DNA from: Nonomuraea soli
GTDB lineage: Bacteria > Actinomycetota > Actinomycetes > Streptosporangiales > Streptosporangiaceae
Length of the DNA: 64,000 nucleotides
Assembly: GCF_013761175.1 (NCBI RefSeq)
Contig: NZ_JACDUR010000009.1
Coordinates: 186,001 to 250,000, forward strand
Direction of reading: 5' to 3'
In this document: piece by piece, positions 1 through 9,328 of the stretch
Layout of the letters: each line of letters begins with the position of its first letter
Position numbering within the stretch: position 1 is the stretch's first letter
Notes under the pieces: model-generated
Databases searched by the model: none
Told to the model about the DNA's origin: nothing
Seen by the model: only the letters and a program-made list of their open reading frames with translations
Program-made: the position numbers and the translations under genes

Positions 1-198
1 GACTACTGCGACAACACGACCTACCGCTCGGGCGGCGGCGGCAGCGCGTTCCTCTGGTACTACGCCGGCACCCGCGTCGGCGCGCGCGTCCACAGGGGGA
101 GCACGATCCGCCCCTCCAACGTCAACATCACCAGCCGCAGCGGCGCCAAGTCGATCCAGCGCGGCGGTTTCGGCGGGCGCGGGAGCAGCGGCAGTTGA
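1..198 (+). CDS. C-terminus of unidentified protein (5' partial)
   Basis: Open from the first base of the window to a TGA at 196-198, giving 65 residues. The tail is rich in Gly, Ser and Arg, preceded by a short stretch with aromatic residues (FLWYYAG) and NVNITS. I do not recognise a domain. Its stop overlaps the TTG start of the next gene by two bases, so the two are probably translationally coupled, and it probably belongs to the same operon as the ATP-grasp and DUF350 genes. Its function cannot be inferred from this fragment. Confidence 0.6.
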   Translation, partial: DYCDNTTYRSGGGGSAFLWYYAGTRVGARVHRGSTIRPSNVNITSRSGAKSIQRGGFGGRGSSGS

Positions 199-1352
199 GA
201 AGGCACGACTCCCGGCCGCGCGACGGCTGGGAAGAGATCATCGAGAACCAGGGACTGGCCTACCACCGCGCGGCACACCCGAGCGGCCTGTCCAGGCCGT
301 ACTGGGACGAGTCCGTGCACTACGGTTTCTCGCTCGACGAGGTCGAGTCGATCGAGGCGCAGGTGGAGGAGCTCCACCGGATGTGCCTGGAGACGGTCGA
401 ACACGTCGTCAAGCACAACCGCTTCAGAGACTTCGCCATCCCCGAGTGGGCCTGGCACGAGATCGCCATGAGCTGGCAACGGCGTGACCCGCACGTCTAC
501 GGCCGCTTCGACCTGCGCTACGACGGCACGGGTCCGGCCAAGCTGCTGGAGTACAACGCCGACACCCCGACGAGCCTGCTGGAGGCGTCGGTGGTGCAGT
601 GGTTCTGGCTGCAGGACGTCTTCCCCGGCGACGACCAGTGGAACTCCATCCACGAGCGGCTGATCGCGCGGTGGGGCGAACTCGTCCTGCCCACGGGACC
701 CACCCACTTCGCCTGGACGTCCATGGACCGCACGGGCGAGGAGGCGATGACCATCGCCTACCTTCAGGACACCGCCTCCCAGGCCGGTCTCTACACGATG
801 GAGATCGCCATGGAGGACATCGGCTGGGACGCCGGCAACCGGCGTTTCATCGACCTGGAGGGCCGGATCATCAGGTCGGCGTTCAAGCTCTACCCCTGGG
901 AGTGGATGCTGAACGACGCCTTCGGCGGCCATGCCGTACGGCACGCGGCCTCGACCACGTGGATCGAGCCGCTGTGGAAGACGCTGCTGTCGAACAAGGC
1001 GCTGCTGGCGCTGCTGTGGGAGCTCTATCCCGGGCACCCGAACCTGCTGCCCGCCTACCTCGACGGGCCGCGCGACATGTCCTCCTACATCAGCAAACCA
1101 CTGCTCGGCCGGGAGGGCGCCTCGATGCGTATCGTGACCCCCCACGGCAGCCAGGAGACCGGCGGGTCCTACGGCGCGGAAGGCCACGTGTTCCAGGCAT
1201 TCGAAGCCCTGCCCGACTTCGGGGGTCAGCGGCCGGTGCTCGGAGCCTGGATGGTGGCCGACGAGTCCGCGGGCTTGGGCATCCGCGAGACCAGTGGTTT
1301 GATCACCGACGACACCTCTTCCTTCGTGCCACACCGAATCGAGCAACAATGA
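195..1352 (+). CDS. Glutathionylspermidine synthase family protein (ATP-grasp amide ligase-like)
   Basis: 385 residues, close to the usual length of stand-alone GSP-synthase-like proteins (YgiC/YjfC type). Recognisable family blocks are the early WDE/Y segment, RFDLRYDGTGPAKLLEYNADTPTSLLE near residue 110 (here quoted only in part: LLEYNADTPTSLLE) and the C-terminal GIRETSGLITDDTSSFVPH. Characterised relatives join an amine and a peptide carboxylate using ATP; the real substrate in actinobacteria is unknown. The TTG start overlaps the upstream stop, and the TGA overlaps the ATG of the DUF350 gene. The pairing with a DUF350 membrane protein is a recurrent arrangement in this family and suggests an envelope-linked role, which is inference. 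Confidence 0.85.
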   Translation: MRRHDSRPRDGWEEIIENQGLAYHRAAHPSGLSRPYWDESVHYGFSLDEVESIEAQVEELHRMCLETVEHVVKHNRFRDFAIPEWAWHEIAMSWQRRDPHVYGRFDLRYDGTGPAKLLEYNADTPTSLLEASVVQWFWLQDVFPGDDQWNSIHERLIARWGELVLPTGPTHFAWTSMDRTGEEAMTIAYLQDTASQAGLYTMEIAMEDIGWDAGNRRFIDLEGRIIRSAFKLYPWEWMLNDAFGGHAVRHAASTTWIEPLWKTLLSNKALLALLWELYPGHPNLLPAYLDGPRDMSSYISKPLLGREGASMRIVTPHGSQETGGSYGAEGHVFQAFEALPDFGGQRPVLGAWMVADESAGLGIRETSGLITDDTSSFVPHRIEQQ

Positions 1353-1780
1353 CCCTCGTTGAGACCCTCCTGCGCGGCGCGGGAGCCATCGCCGCCTACG
1401 CCGCCGTCGGCGTCATCCTGCTCATCATCGGCTTCTACGTGATCGACTGGGCCATTCCCGGCAAGCTCAGCCAGATCATCAAGGTCGAGCGCAACCCCAA
1501 CGCCACCCTGCTCACCACCAGCGGCCTGGCCGCCGTGGGCCTGATCGTGGCCGCCTCCATCTGGGCCTCGGGCGGGCGTCTCGTCGAGGGCCTGACCGCC
1601 ACGGCGGTCTTCGGCCTGGTCGGCATCGCCGTGCAGACGATCGGCATGGTCGTCTTCGACAAGGTCATCGGCATCTCCATCAAGGACCTGGTCACCGAGA
1701 GCGACCTGCAGCCCGGCACCCGGCTGCTGGCCACGACGCACCTGGCCATCGGCCTCATCACCGCCGTAGCGGTCATCTGA
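1349..1780 (+). CDS. DUF350 family membrane protein
   Basis: 143 residues with four hydrophobic segments (approximately residues 10-32, 50-70, 78-98 and 120-142), alternating with short polar loops, which is the DUF350 layout of two tandem two-helix units. The segment FYVIDWAIPGKLSQII followed by ERNPNA is typical. It starts by ATGA overlap with the GSP-synthase-like gene and so is coupled to it. DUF350 proteins have no proven activity; a small integral membrane partner of the ligase is a reasonable guess. Confidence 0.85.
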   Translation: MTLVETLLRGAGAIAAYAAVGVILLIIGFYVIDWAIPGKLSQIIKVERNPNATLLTTSGLAAVGLIVAASIWASGGRLVEGLTATAVFGLVGIAVQTIGMVVFDKVIGISIKDLVTESDLQPGTRLLATTHLAIGLITAVAVI

Positions 1781-1796
1781 CAGGCTTAGAGGTGTG

Positions 1797-2975
1797 ATGG
1801 ACCGGATCCGCGAGGAGACCACCCGCCGTCTCGAGCGTTCCATGGGAACGCTCGGCACGGCCGCCATGTCCCGCATGGAGGAGCAGCTGGCGTGGTTCCG
1901 CGCGCTCAGCGCCGAGGACCGCTCCTGGGTGGGCCTGGTCGCCCAGGCGGGCATCGCCGCCTTCGTGGAGTGGTTCCAGCACGCGGGCGCCGACGACGGC
2001 GGCCGGCCCAAGCCCAGCATCGGCTTCTTCGGTACGGCTCCGCGCGAGCTGAAGCGCTCGATCTCGCTCCAGCAGACCGTCGACATCATCCGCATGATCG
2101 TGGAGGTCGTCGAGGCGCAGGTCGAGGAGCTGGCCGCGCCCGACGGCCGGGTGCAGCTGGAGCAGGCGATGCTCCGCTACACCCGCGACGTCGCCTTCGC
2201 CGCCGCGCACGTCTACGCCCGCGAGGCGGAGGTGCGCGGGGCATGGGACGCCCGGCTCGAAGCGCTGATCGTCGACGCGCTGGTGCGCGGCGAGGTCGAC
2301 GACGGGCTGCACTCCTGGGCGGCGGCGCTGGGCTGGACCTCCTCCCCCGTCGTGGTGATCGCCGGGCAGGCGCCCGACGACGACCCGCGCGCGGTGATCG
2401 ACGCGTTCCGCGAGCGCGGCCGCCGCATCGGCCTCGACCTGCTCGCGGGCGTGCAGGCCGACCGGCTGATCGTGATCGTCGGCGGTGCGAGCGGCGAGCG
2501 CGAGGCCGCCAAGCACGTGGTGCGCCAGTTCGGGCCGGGGCCCATCGTCATCGGCCCCGAGGTGCCCGACCTGCACGCCGCCACACGCAGCGCCAGGGCG
2601 GCGATCGCCGGGCTGAAGGCCTCCAGCGGCTGGCCCGACGCCCCCCGCCCGGTCCACGCCGAGGACCTGCTGGCCGAGCGGGCCCTCGACGGCGACTCCG
2701 ACGCACGCCACCAGCTCGTGGAGAACGTCTACGAGCCCCTGGCGGGCACGCCGCTGCTCGACACGCTGGCGACCTACCTGGAGCAGGGCACCTCGCTGGA
2801 GGCCACCGCGCGGCTGCTGTTCGTGCACCCGAACACGGTCAGGTACCGGCTCAAGAAGATCACCGAACTGACGGGATACCAGCCCACCGAGGGCCGCTCC
2901 GCCTTCACCCTCCAGGTGGGACTGATCCTGGGGCGGCTCGCGGAGAGCGCGGCGACATGGCGAGCTCTCACGTAA
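1797..2975 (+). CDS. fasR: PucR-type regulator, probable FasR activator of fatty-acid synthase genes
   Basis: 392 residues from ATG 1797, chosen over GTG 1794 because the AGAGG at 1788-1792 is too close to the GTG. The C-terminal about 60 residues are a PucR HTH domain (LEATARLLFVHPNTVRYRLKK, then LTGYQP and a conserved FTLQVGLILGRL end). The middle is the GGDEF-like/PucR sensory region. In Streptomyces, FasR is the gene immediately upstream of fabD and activates the fabD-fabH-acpP-fabF operon; the same order is seen here. The 94-bp gap to fabD carries a perfect palindrome (2994-3008) that is a candidate operator. Confidence 0.88.
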   Translation: MDRIREETTRRLERSMGTLGTAAMSRMEEQLAWFRALSAEDRSWVGLVAQAGIAAFVEWFQHAGADDGGRPKPSIGFFGTAPRELKRSISLQQTVDIIRMIVEVVEAQVEELAAPDGRVQLEQAMLRYTRDVAFAAAHVYAREAEVRGAWDARLEALIVDALVRGEVDDGLHSWAAALGWTSSPVVVIAGQAPDDDPRAVIDAFRERGRRIGLDLLAGVQADRLIVIVGGASGEREAAKHVVRQFGPGPIVIGPEVPDLHAATRSARAAIAGLKASSGWPDAPRPVHAEDLLAERALDGDSDARHQLVENVYEPLAGTPLLDTLATYLEQGTSLEATARLLFVHPNTVRYRLKKITELTGYQPTEGRSAFTLQVGLILGRLAESAATWRALT

Positions 2976-2993
2976 TATGCCCGAAACGTAGAC

Positions 2994-3008
2994 TGTAGGT
3001 TTCCTACA
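2994..3008. promoter_or_regulatory. Perfect inverted repeat between fasR and fabD (candidate FasR or fatty-acid operator)
   Basis: TGTAGG, a TTT spacer and CCTACA form an exact 6-bp inverted repeat in an A/T-richer patch of the 94-bp gap between fasR and fabD. Its place just upstream of the fab operon fits an operator. That FasR is the bound protein is inference. Confidence 0.5.
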
Positions 3009-3069
3009 AAACTACCAGGACAAAGTTCGTACGGATCATTATCCGCGTGTTGGACTTCTACAGGGCATC

Positions 3070-3969
3070 GTGGAATTCGTGCTCGTCATCGTCGCGCCCG
3101 GACAGGGCGCCCAAACTCCAGGCTTCCTCGCTCCGTGGCTCGAACTTCCGGGCGTGACGGAGCGGCTTTCCGCGTGGTCGGAGATCGTCGAGCTCGACCT
3201 TGTCCACTTCGGCACCGTCGCCGACGCCGACGAGATCCGCGACACCGCCGTCGCGCAGCCGCTCCTCGTGGCCGCCTCACTCGCCGCCGCCCAGGCGCTC
3301 GGCGCCACCCCTGACGTGCTGGCCGGGCACAGCGTCGGCGAGTTCGCCGCCGCCGCCCTGGCCGGGGTGCTCACCCCCGAGCAGGCGCTGGCCCTGGTGC
3401 GCGAGCGCGGCCGGGCCATGGCCGAGGCCGCCTCCGTCACCCAGACCGGCATGACCGCCGTGCTCGGCGGCACCGACGTGCTGGAGACCCTCGACAAGCA
3501 CGGACTGACCCCCGCCAACAACAACGGCGCCGGCCAGATCGTCGCCGGCGGCACGCTCGACCAGCTCGCCGCCCTGAAGGAGGAGCCGCCCACCCGCGCC
3601 AGGCTCATCCCGCTGTCGGTCGCCGGGGCCTTCCACACCGTCCACATGGCGCCCGCGGTCGAGCGCCTGCGCGCCGCCGCCGCCGAGACCCAGCCCGGCG
3701 ACCCCGCCGTCACCCTGCTGTCCAACAGCGACGGCCAGGCCGTCGCGAGCGGCGCCGAGTTCGTCGAGCGCATGATCAACCAGGTCAGCAACCCGGTCCG
3801 CTGGGACCTGTGCATGGAGACCATGGCCTCGCTCGGGGTCGACCGCATGATCGAGCTGCTGCCCGGAGGCACCCTGACCGGCCTGGCCAAGCGTGGCCTG
3901 CGCGGGGTCCAGACGGTGGCACTGAAGACCCCCGACGACCTGGACGCGGCTAAGGAGCTGGTCAAGTGA
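3070..3969 (+). CDS. fabD: Malonyl-CoA:ACP transacylase FabD
   Basis: 299 residues from GTG 3070; GTG 3079 would give the MLVIVAPGQGAQ start usual in streptomycetes, so the true start may be three codons later. It moves malonyl from CoA to ACP to feed fatty-acid elongation. GQGAQ near the N-terminus, the nucleophile elbow GHSVGEFAA and the catalytic His of AGAFHT are present. It is first in the fabD-fabH-acpP-fabF operon and overlaps fabH by 4 bp. Confidence 0.95.
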   Translation: MEFVLVIVAPGQGAQTPGFLAPWLELPGVTERLSAWSEIVELDLVHFGTVADADEIRDTAVAQPLLVAASLAAAQALGATPDVLAGHSVGEFAAAALAGVLTPEQALALVRERGRAMAEAASVTQTGMTAVLGGTDVLETLDKHGLTPANNNGAGQIVAGGTLDQLAALKEEPPTRARLIPLSVAGAFHTVHMAPAVERLRAAAAETQPGDPAVTLLSNSDGQAVASGAEFVERMINQVSNPVRWDLCMETMASLGVDRMIELLPGGTLTGLAKRGLRGVQTVALKTPDDLDAAKELVK

Positions 3970-4922
3970 GGATCCCGAACGTCGCGCCCGGAGCCAAGGT
4001 CCTGGCCTTCGGCGGCTACCAGCCTTCCACCGTCGTCACCAACGACGACCTGGCCAAGACCATGGAGACCAACGACGAGTGGATCCAGTCGCGCGTCGGC
4101 ATCAAGGAGCGCCGCGTCGCCGGTCCCGAAGAGTCGCTGGCCGACATGGCCACCCAGGCCGGAGGCAAGGCCCTGGCCGCCAGCGGCCTGGCCGCCTCCG
4201 ACATCGACCTGGTCATCGTCGCCACCTGCACGCCCGAATCCATGATCCCGAACGTCGCGGCCACCGTCGCGCACCGCCTGGGCATCGAGGCGCCGGGCGC
4301 GTTCGACGTCAACGCCGCCTGCGCGGGCTTCTGCTACGCGCTGGCCACCGCCTCCGCCGCCATCCGCGGAGGCTCGGCCAAGCACGTCCTGGTCGTCGGC
4401 GCAGAGAAGCTGTCGCAGTGGACCGACTGGACCGACCGCGCCACCGCGGTGATCTTCGCCGACGGCGCGGGCGCCGCGGTCGTGGGCCCCGCCGACGAGC
4501 CCGGCATCGGCCCGGTCGTGTGGGGCAGCGCGGGCGACAAGTTCGACGCCATCATCGTCAAGGACCGCAACTCCTTCCTGCACCAGGAGGGTCAGACGGT
4601 CTTCCGCTGGGCCACCACCGCGCTCGCGCCGGTGGCGCTCGAGGCGTGCGAGCGAGCCGGGGTCGACCCGAGCGAACTGGCCGCGTTCGTCCCGCACCAG
4701 GCCAACCTGCGCATCATCGAGGCGATCGCCCGCAAGCTGGGCGCCCACAACGCCGTCATCGCCCGCGATATCGTTCTGGCGGGCAACACCTCCGCCGCGT
4801 CCGTCCCGCTCGCGCTCTCTCGCATGATCGAGCGCGGTGAGGTGCAGTCCGGCGGTCTGGCGCTGCTCCTAGGCTTTGGAGCCGGCCTGACCTACGCGGG
4901 TCAGGTCATCGAGATTCCGTGA
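3966..4922 (+). CDS. fabH: 3-oxoacyl-ACP synthase III FabH (KAS III)
   Basis: 318 residues, starting at GTG 3966 inside the end of fabD. KAS III condenses an acyl-CoA primer with malonyl-ACP to begin fatty-acid synthesis; in actinomycetes the primers are often branched. Cys119 in NAACAGFCYAL is the acylated nucleophile; the His of VPHQAN and the Asn of AGNTSAAS complete the triad. The N-terminal TNDEWIQSRVGIKERR block is characteristic. Second gene of the fab operon. Confidence 0.95.
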   Translation: MRIPNVAPGAKVLAFGGYQPSTVVTNDDLAKTMETNDEWIQSRVGIKERRVAGPEESLADMATQAGGKALAASGLAASDIDLVIVATCTPESMIPNVAATVAHRLGIEAPGAFDVNAACAGFCYALATASAAIRGGSAKHVLVVGAEKLSQWTDWTDRATAVIFADGAGAAVVGPADEPGIGPVVWGSAGDKFDAIIVKDRNSFLHQEGQTVFRWATTALAPVALEACERAGVDPSELAAFVPHQANLRIIEAIARKLGAHNAVIARDIVLAGNTSAASVPLALSRMIERGEVQSGGLALLLGFGAGLTYAGQVIEIP

Positions 4923-4974
4923 CGTGTACGGCTCCGCCGTATTCAATAAACCCATCACAAGGAGAAACACCGAC

Positions 4975-5214
4975 ATGGCAGTCAGCGAGCAGGAGATCCT
5001 CGAGGGCCTCGGCAAGATCGTCAACGAGATCACCGGGATTCCGGCCAACGAGGTCACCCCGGAGAAGAGCTTCGTGGACGACCTCGACATCGACTCCCTG
5101 TCCATGGTCGAGATCGCCGTGGCCGCGCAGGACGAGTTCGGCGTCGAGATCCCCGACGACCAGCTGAAGAACCTGAAGACGGTCAAGGACGTCATCAACT
5201 TCATCAACGCCTGA
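4975..5214 (+). CDS. acpP: Acyl carrier protein
   Basis: 79 residues, acidic, with the phosphopantetheine attachment serine in DIDSLSMVE. The start at ATG 4975 is fixed by AAGGAG at about 4959-4964. It carries the growing acyl chain for FabD, FabH and FabF. The 52-bp gap after fabH has its own good ribosome binding site, consistent with the high expression ACP needs. Length and motif match type II FAS ACP rather than a polyketide ACP. Confidence 0.96.
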   Translation: MAVSEQEILEGLGKIVNEITGIPANEVTPEKSFVDDLDIDSLSMVEIAVAAQDEFGVEIPDDQLKNLKTVKDVINFINA

Positions 5215-5251
5215 CCGATCCCCGTCACCTGATCAGCAAGGAGCGTTACAC

Positions 5252-6484
<1,233 letters not shown>

Positions 6485-6498
6485 CGCCCTTACGGCAG

Positions 6499-6533
6499 AG
6501 CCCCGCCCCGGATTCTCCGGGAGCGGGGCTTTC
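6499..6533 (+). terminator. Rho-independent terminator of the fab operon
   Basis: AGCCCCGC and CCCGGA pair with TCCGGG and GCGGGGCT (one bulged base), followed by TTTC. It begins 15 bp after the fabF stop. Confidence 0.8.
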
Positions 6534-6556
6534 GTCATGTCAGGGGATGGTCGGTC

Positions 6557-6630
6557 CCGCCCGTCGCATGCCGCCCGTCGCATGCCATACGGGCGCATGC
6601 CGTACGGCCATGCGGTACGGCGGGCGATAC
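6557..6630. repeat. Short direct and inverted repeats between fabF and DUF3145 gene
   Basis: Repeated CGCATGCC and GCCGTAC/GTACGGC words; GCCGTAC (6599-6605) and GTACGGC (6615-6621) make a 7-bp hairpin. It lies between convergent genes and could end transcription of the minus-strand gene, though no T run is present. Confidence 0.45.
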
Positions 6631-6637
6631 GCCGGAG

Positions 6638-7132
6638 CTACACGGCGGCGTGCAGCCAGCGCACCGGGGCGCCGTCGCCCGCGTAGCGGAACGGCTCCAG
6701 TTCCTCGTCCCAGGCGCGGCCCAGCAGCTTGTCGAGCTCCTCCTCCAGGACGCAGCGGCCCTGCGCGGCCATCATCATGGCCGTGCGCAGCCGGTCCTCC
6801 GGGATCAGGAAGTCGCCGGTGGCGCCCACGACGGCGTGGAAGGCGCCGAGAGTCGGTGTGTAGGCGTAGCGGGAGCCGTCGACGCCGGGAGAGGCGTCCT
6901 CGGTCACCTCGAAGCGGATGCGCTGCCACCCCATGAGGGAGGAGGCGATGGCGGCGGCGATGCCGGGCCGTCCCTCCCATTCGGCCTGCGCACGCACCAC
7001 GTTGGGCGCGGCAGGCTGGGGAGTCCAAGTCAGATCAACAGGCACGCCGAGAACACCCGCGACCGCCCATTCGATATGAGGGCACAGCGCGGGCTGAGCC
7101 GAGTGGACGTACAGCACGCCACGAGCAGACAC
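6638..7132 (-). CDS. DUF3145 family protein
   Basis: 164 residues with the conserved actinobacterial DUF3145 pattern: RGVLYVHSAQPALCPHIEWAV at the N-terminus (quoted in part: VLYVHSAQPALCPH), WEGRPG, WQRIRFEVTED, YTPTLG and a C-terminal AWDEELEPFRYAG. No catalytic motif is evident and no function is established for the family. It is transcribed towards fabF and away from the protease gene, with a 133-bp divergent spacer, so it is not part of the protease-sigma-CHAT module. Confidence 0.85.
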   Translation of the reverse strand: MSARGVLYVHSAQPALCPHIEWAVAGVLGVPVDLTWTPQPAAPNVVRAQAEWEGRPGIAAAIASSLMGWQRIRFEVTEDASPGVDGSRYAYTPTLGAFHAVVGATGDFLIPEDRLRTAMMMAAQGRCVLEEELDKLLGRAWDEELEPFRYAGDGAPVRWLHAAV

Positions 7133-7265
7133 CGGACCTCCCGTTTCGGTACGAGGTGCGCCTTCCCCAACGGCCTCGTCCTGGGATGATCACAAGTGAC
7201 TAGGGAGAGACTACCGTCGGTCGCTATCGCGCACCAGAGGGGGGCCATACCGAGTTGTTGCGGAT

Positions 7266-8315
7266 GTGGCACGTGACACGACGCCTGTGGCGGAAAGATA
7301 CAGCTCCATGGACGTGCAAGCTGTGGGCTCGGCCCTGATCCGGTCAGGCCAGATTCTTCTCGATCGCAGTGCCGTATCCGCGGTCTCCCGATGGACCCAG
7401 GCCATCGCCGAGGCCGACGGCGTCTGCGTCGTGCGCCTGAGCCCCGGGGTCGACCCCTGCGAGCTGACGCAGGAACTGCGCGACCAGGGCTACCGCGCCT
7501 CACCCAACCACGTCCTGACCGGCCAGCCGCTCTTCTTCGGCGGCCCCGCCTCCCGCCCCTTCCCCACCGGGGAGATCAGGGCGTCGCTGGGCAGGGAACG
7601 CTCCGGCGTGCGCGTCGCCCTGCTCGACACCGGCGTGGCCGCCCACCCGTGGTGGGCCAAGAGCCGCTGGTACGGCTCGCTGGGCGAGGCCGCCGCCGAC
7701 GCCGTCGAAGGCGAGCAGGCCGGCCACGGCACCTTCATCGCCGGGCTGCTGCTGCGCCGCGCGCCCGAAGCAGGGCTGCAGGTGATCCGCGTGCTCGACG
7801 GGGACGGCAGCGGCGACGAGGCGCGCCTGCTGCGCGCCCTCCACCGGCTGCGCGGCGAACGGGCTCCGCAGGTGGTCAACCTCTCCCTGGGCGGCCACAC
7901 CTTCGACGACCAGCCCTCTCCGCTGCTCGCCGACGCCGTGGGCGCGCTGCCGGACACCGTCGTCGTCGCCTGCGCCGGCAACACCGCCTCCGACCGGCCG
8001 TTCTGGCCCGCCGCGCTGCCCGGCGTGATCGGCGTCGGCGCGCTCGACGCCGCGGAACAGCGCCGCGCAGCCTTCTCCGGACACGGGCCCTGGGTCGACG
8101 CGTGGGCCCGCGGCGAGTGGCTCGCCTCCAGCTTCCTGTCGACCGGTGACTTCTCCGGATACGCCACCTGGAGCGGCACCTCCTTCGCCGCCGCCCTGGT
8201 CAGCGGCGCGATCGCCGCGGGCGCGGCCGACGCGCCCGTCCGTGAAGCGGCCGCGGCCGTGCTCGGCGACCGGCAAATTCCCGATCTGGGCGCTCTCGTC
8301 ACGGCACGGCTGTAG
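7266..8315 (+). CDS. Subtilisin-like S8 serine peptidase, probably cytoplasmic
   Basis: 349 residues from GTG 7266; ATG 7308 (GGAAAG about 10 bp upstream) is an alternative that removes 14 residues. The catalytic triad is complete: Asp121 in LLDTGV, His154 in GHGTFIAG, Ser306 in GTSFAAA, with oxyanion Asn239 in AGN. No signal peptide, propeptide I9 domain or C-terminal membrane helix (as in mycosins) is seen, so it most likely acts inside the cell. About 100 N-terminal residues of unassigned fold precede the peptidase domain. It is followed within 40 bp by an ECF-type sigma gene, a small partner gene and a CHAT gene on the same strand, which suggests one regulatory or proteolytic system. Confidence 0.85.
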   Translation: MARDTTPVAERYSSMDVQAVGSALIRSGQILLDRSAVSAVSRWTQAIAEADGVCVVRLSPGVDPCELTQELRDQGYRASPNHVLTGQPLFFGGPASRPFPTGEIRASLGRERSGVRVALLDTGVAAHPWWAKSRWYGSLGEAAADAVEGEQAGHGTFIAGLLLRRAPEAGLQVIRVLDGDGSGDEARLLRALHRLRGERAPQVVNLSLGGHTFDDQPSPLLADAVGALPDTVVVACAGNTASDRPFWPAALPGVIGVGALDAAEQRRAAFSGHGPWVDAWARGEWLASSFLSTGDFSGYATWSGTSFAAALVSGAIAAGAADAPVREAAAAVLGDRQIPDLGALVTARL

Positions 8316-8354
8316 AGTTTACGCTCAGTCCTCGTCCAACCACGAGGAGGCAAC

Positions 8355-8882
8355 ATGAGCGATGCGGCCCTGCTGCTCAAAGCCGCGGCGGATGGCGAGG
8401 ATTCCGCGTGGTGCGAGCTCACGGCCCTGTACGGGCCGCGCATGTGGGCTGCCGCGCGCTCATGCGGACTGGGCGACAGTGACGCCGCTGACGCGGTTCA
8501 AGGCGCCTGGCTCCGACTCCTGGAGAACCTCGAGCACATCAGGGAGCCACAGGCCCTGGGTGCATGGCTGGCCACGACAGCCAGGCGTGAGGCTCTCCAG
8601 ATCATCAGGCGGGAACCCGTCGCGGTCCCCGCCCTCCACCCGCCATTCGAATCCGACCCGGAATCGGCTTTCCTCGAGGCCGATTCGGTTCGTCTGCTCT
8701 GGCAGCTGGTCACCAGGCTGCCCGAGCCATGCCGCACGTTGCTGGTCCTCATCTCGTCCGAGGTGGGCTACCAGCAGGTCGCCGTGCGCATGGGCATGCC
8801 GCTCGGCAGCATCGGCCCAACCCGGGGCCGGTGCCTCAGGAAACTGCGCACCCTGATCTCTCTCGAGGAAATGGTGCAATGA
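8355..8882 (+). CDS. ECF-type sigma-70 family RNA polymerase sigma factor
   Basis: 175 residues, with GAGGAGG at 8343-8349 before the ATG. The sigma-2 region lies at about residues 10-85 (ALYGPRMWAAAR, DAADAVQGAWLRLLENL, ALGAWLATTARREALQIIRR) and the sigma-4 HTH at about 120-168 (PEPCRTLLVLIS, GYQQVAVRMGMPLGSIGPTRGR). No C-terminal extension is present. The sigma-4 end resembles the small sigma factors found beside CHAT-domain genes in actinobacteria. Its TGA overlaps the start of the next gene (ATGA), so the downstream small protein is a candidate anti-sigma or effector partner. Confidence 0.88.
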   Translation: MSDAALLLKAAADGEDSAWCELTALYGPRMWAAARSCGLGDSDAADAVQGAWLRLLENLEHIREPQALGAWLATTARREALQIIRREPVAVPALHPPFESDPESAFLEADSVRLLWQLVTRLPEPCRTLLVLISSEVGYQQVAVRMGMPLGSIGPTRGRCLRKLRTLISLEEMVQ

Positions 8883-9328
8883 TCAACGACGAATACCTGC
8901 TGGCCGCCCTCCGGCTAGGGTCAGGACTGGACCCGATCCCCCCTCACGTCTCGGCCGCGGCACGTGAGGCTTACTCGCTGAGGATGTCCGGCGCGATCAC
9001 CGCCTCGCCCGTCGAATGCGTCGCCACCAGCGGCGTCCGCGACAGCTCCGGCGGACCTCGCCTGGTCCGCTTCGCCACCGCCGAACTGGCCTTCGACGTG
9101 GAGGTCACCGTCGGCGACGGTCTCATCGACCTGGCCGGCCAGGTCACGCCGTGTCCTGGGGAGGGCTCCTTCATCGACATCCGCACCCTCCAGCTGATCG
9201 TGCGCCGCGAGGTGGGGCGCACCGGCCAGTTCGCCGCCACCGGGCTGCCGCCCGGGTGGTTCAGCCTCGTCTGTCATCGGCCCGGGTGCCGTCCGATTGT
9301 CACGCGATGGCTGAGGATCAGGTCCTAG
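8879..9328 (+). CDS. Small partner protein of the sigma/CHAT module
   Basis: 149 residues. The N-terminal helix-rich part (LLAALRLGSGLDPIPPHVSAAAREAYSLR) ends in a conserved LDPIPPHV pattern, quoted here as LDPIPPHVSAAAREAY. The rest is beta-rich: LVRFATAELAFDVEV, LAGQVTPCPG, RREVGRTGQFAATGLPPGWFSLVC, consistent with a carboxypeptidase-regulatory or Ig-like fold. No membrane helix and no HxxxCxxC zinc anti-sigma motif. Proteins of this shape recur directly after small sigma factors in actinobacteria. It is coupled to the sigma gene by ATGA overlap. Anti-sigma or substrate roles are inference. Confidence 0.75.
   Translation: MINDEYLLAALRLGSGLDPIPPHVSAAAREAYSLRMSGAITASPVECVATSGVRDSSGGPRLVRFATAELAFDVEVTVGDGLIDLAGQVTPCPGEGSFIDIRTLQLIVRREVGRTGQFAATGLPPGWFSLVCHRPGCRPIVTRWLRIRS

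Noticed and set aside
3039..4748. Long minus-strand open frame across fabD/fabH
   Set aside because: Ser/Arg/Gly-rich antisense shadow of two clear housekeeping genes; no domain.
8355..9328. Classical zinc anti-sigma/ECF pair
   Set aside because: The downstream protein lacks the HxxxCxxC motif and a membrane helix, so a classical ZAS anti-sigma label is not supported.
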